A stretch of DNA of 15,496 nt from the NCBI GenBank assembly GCA_002299975.1, contig DBOT01000076.1, forward strand, positions 402 through 15,897, written 5' to 3'. The notes beneath the pieces are model-generated. The model made no database searches. It was not told the DNA's origin and was given only the letters and a program-made list of their open reading frames with translations. This document shows, in pieces, positions 15,471 to 15,496 of the stretch; position 1 is the first letter of the stretch, and each line of letters opens with the position of its first letter. The DNA is from Lactobacillaceae bacterium UBA639 (GTDB lineage Bacteria > Bacillota > Bacilli > Lactobacillales > Lactobacillaceae). Position numbers and translations under genes: made by a program.

Positions 15471-15496
15471 AAGCCTGAAATGTCAAATTAAGTTAG

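Noticed and set aside
1..15496. Mobile element, CRISPR array, defence system or biosynthetic cluster
   Set aside because: No transposase, integrase, repeat array or anomalous cargo gene is present. Nearly all the sequence is accounted for by conserved core genes.

Overview
The window is housekeeping DNA from a low-to-moderate GC Firmicute, most probably a heterofermentative lactobacillus of the Limosilactobacillus type. This is inferred from overall protein character, the gene order, the GGAGG ribosome binding sites and a base composition near 50% GC. I did not attempt a species call. No transposase, integrase, phage gene, CRISPR array, tRNA or rRNA is visible, and I do not see a convincing new multi-gene system.

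Layout. Positions 1-12116 hold one long leftward (minus-strand) block in the order rpsB, tsf, pyrH, frr, uppS, cdsA, rseP, proS, polC. This is the classical Firmicute cluster joining translation (ribosomal protein S2, EF-Ts, ribosome recycling factor, prolyl-tRNA synthetase), UMP kinase, cell-envelope lipid synthesis (undecaprenyl diphosphate synthase, CDP-diacylglycerol synthase), the site-2 protease RseP and the replicative polymerase PolC. polC runs off the left edge, so its C-terminus is missing. The dxr gene that sits between cdsA and rseP in Bacillus subtilis is absent. Intrinsic terminators punctuate the block after rpsB, tsf, frr and proS. A good promoter precedes rpsB and a plausible one precedes uppS.

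Positions 12281-13346 hold a minus-strand pair that overlaps by 17 bases: a YabB/TrmN6-type methyltransferase and a YazA-type GIY-YIG protein. The pair ends in a terminator whose DNA also contains the -35 box of the rpsB promoter.

Positions 13368-14117 hold a rightward plsC-like acyltransferase gene with its own candidate promoter and a perfect bidirectional terminator shared with the converging yneF. Positions 14119-14694 hold minus-strand yneF and ynzC (DUF896). Divergent from them, lexA runs rightward to 15470, with a perfect Gram-positive SOS box in front of it. This lexA/ynzC/yneF neighbourhood is a reduced form of the B. subtilis lexA-yneA-yneB-ynzC-tkt-sirA-yneF region.

Several genes start with GTG (polC, rseP, uppS, yneF). 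For pyrH, rpsB, plsC, the methyltransferase, the GIY-YIG gene and ynzC the longest open frame overshoots the start indicated by the ribosome binding site, and the shorter start is reported here.
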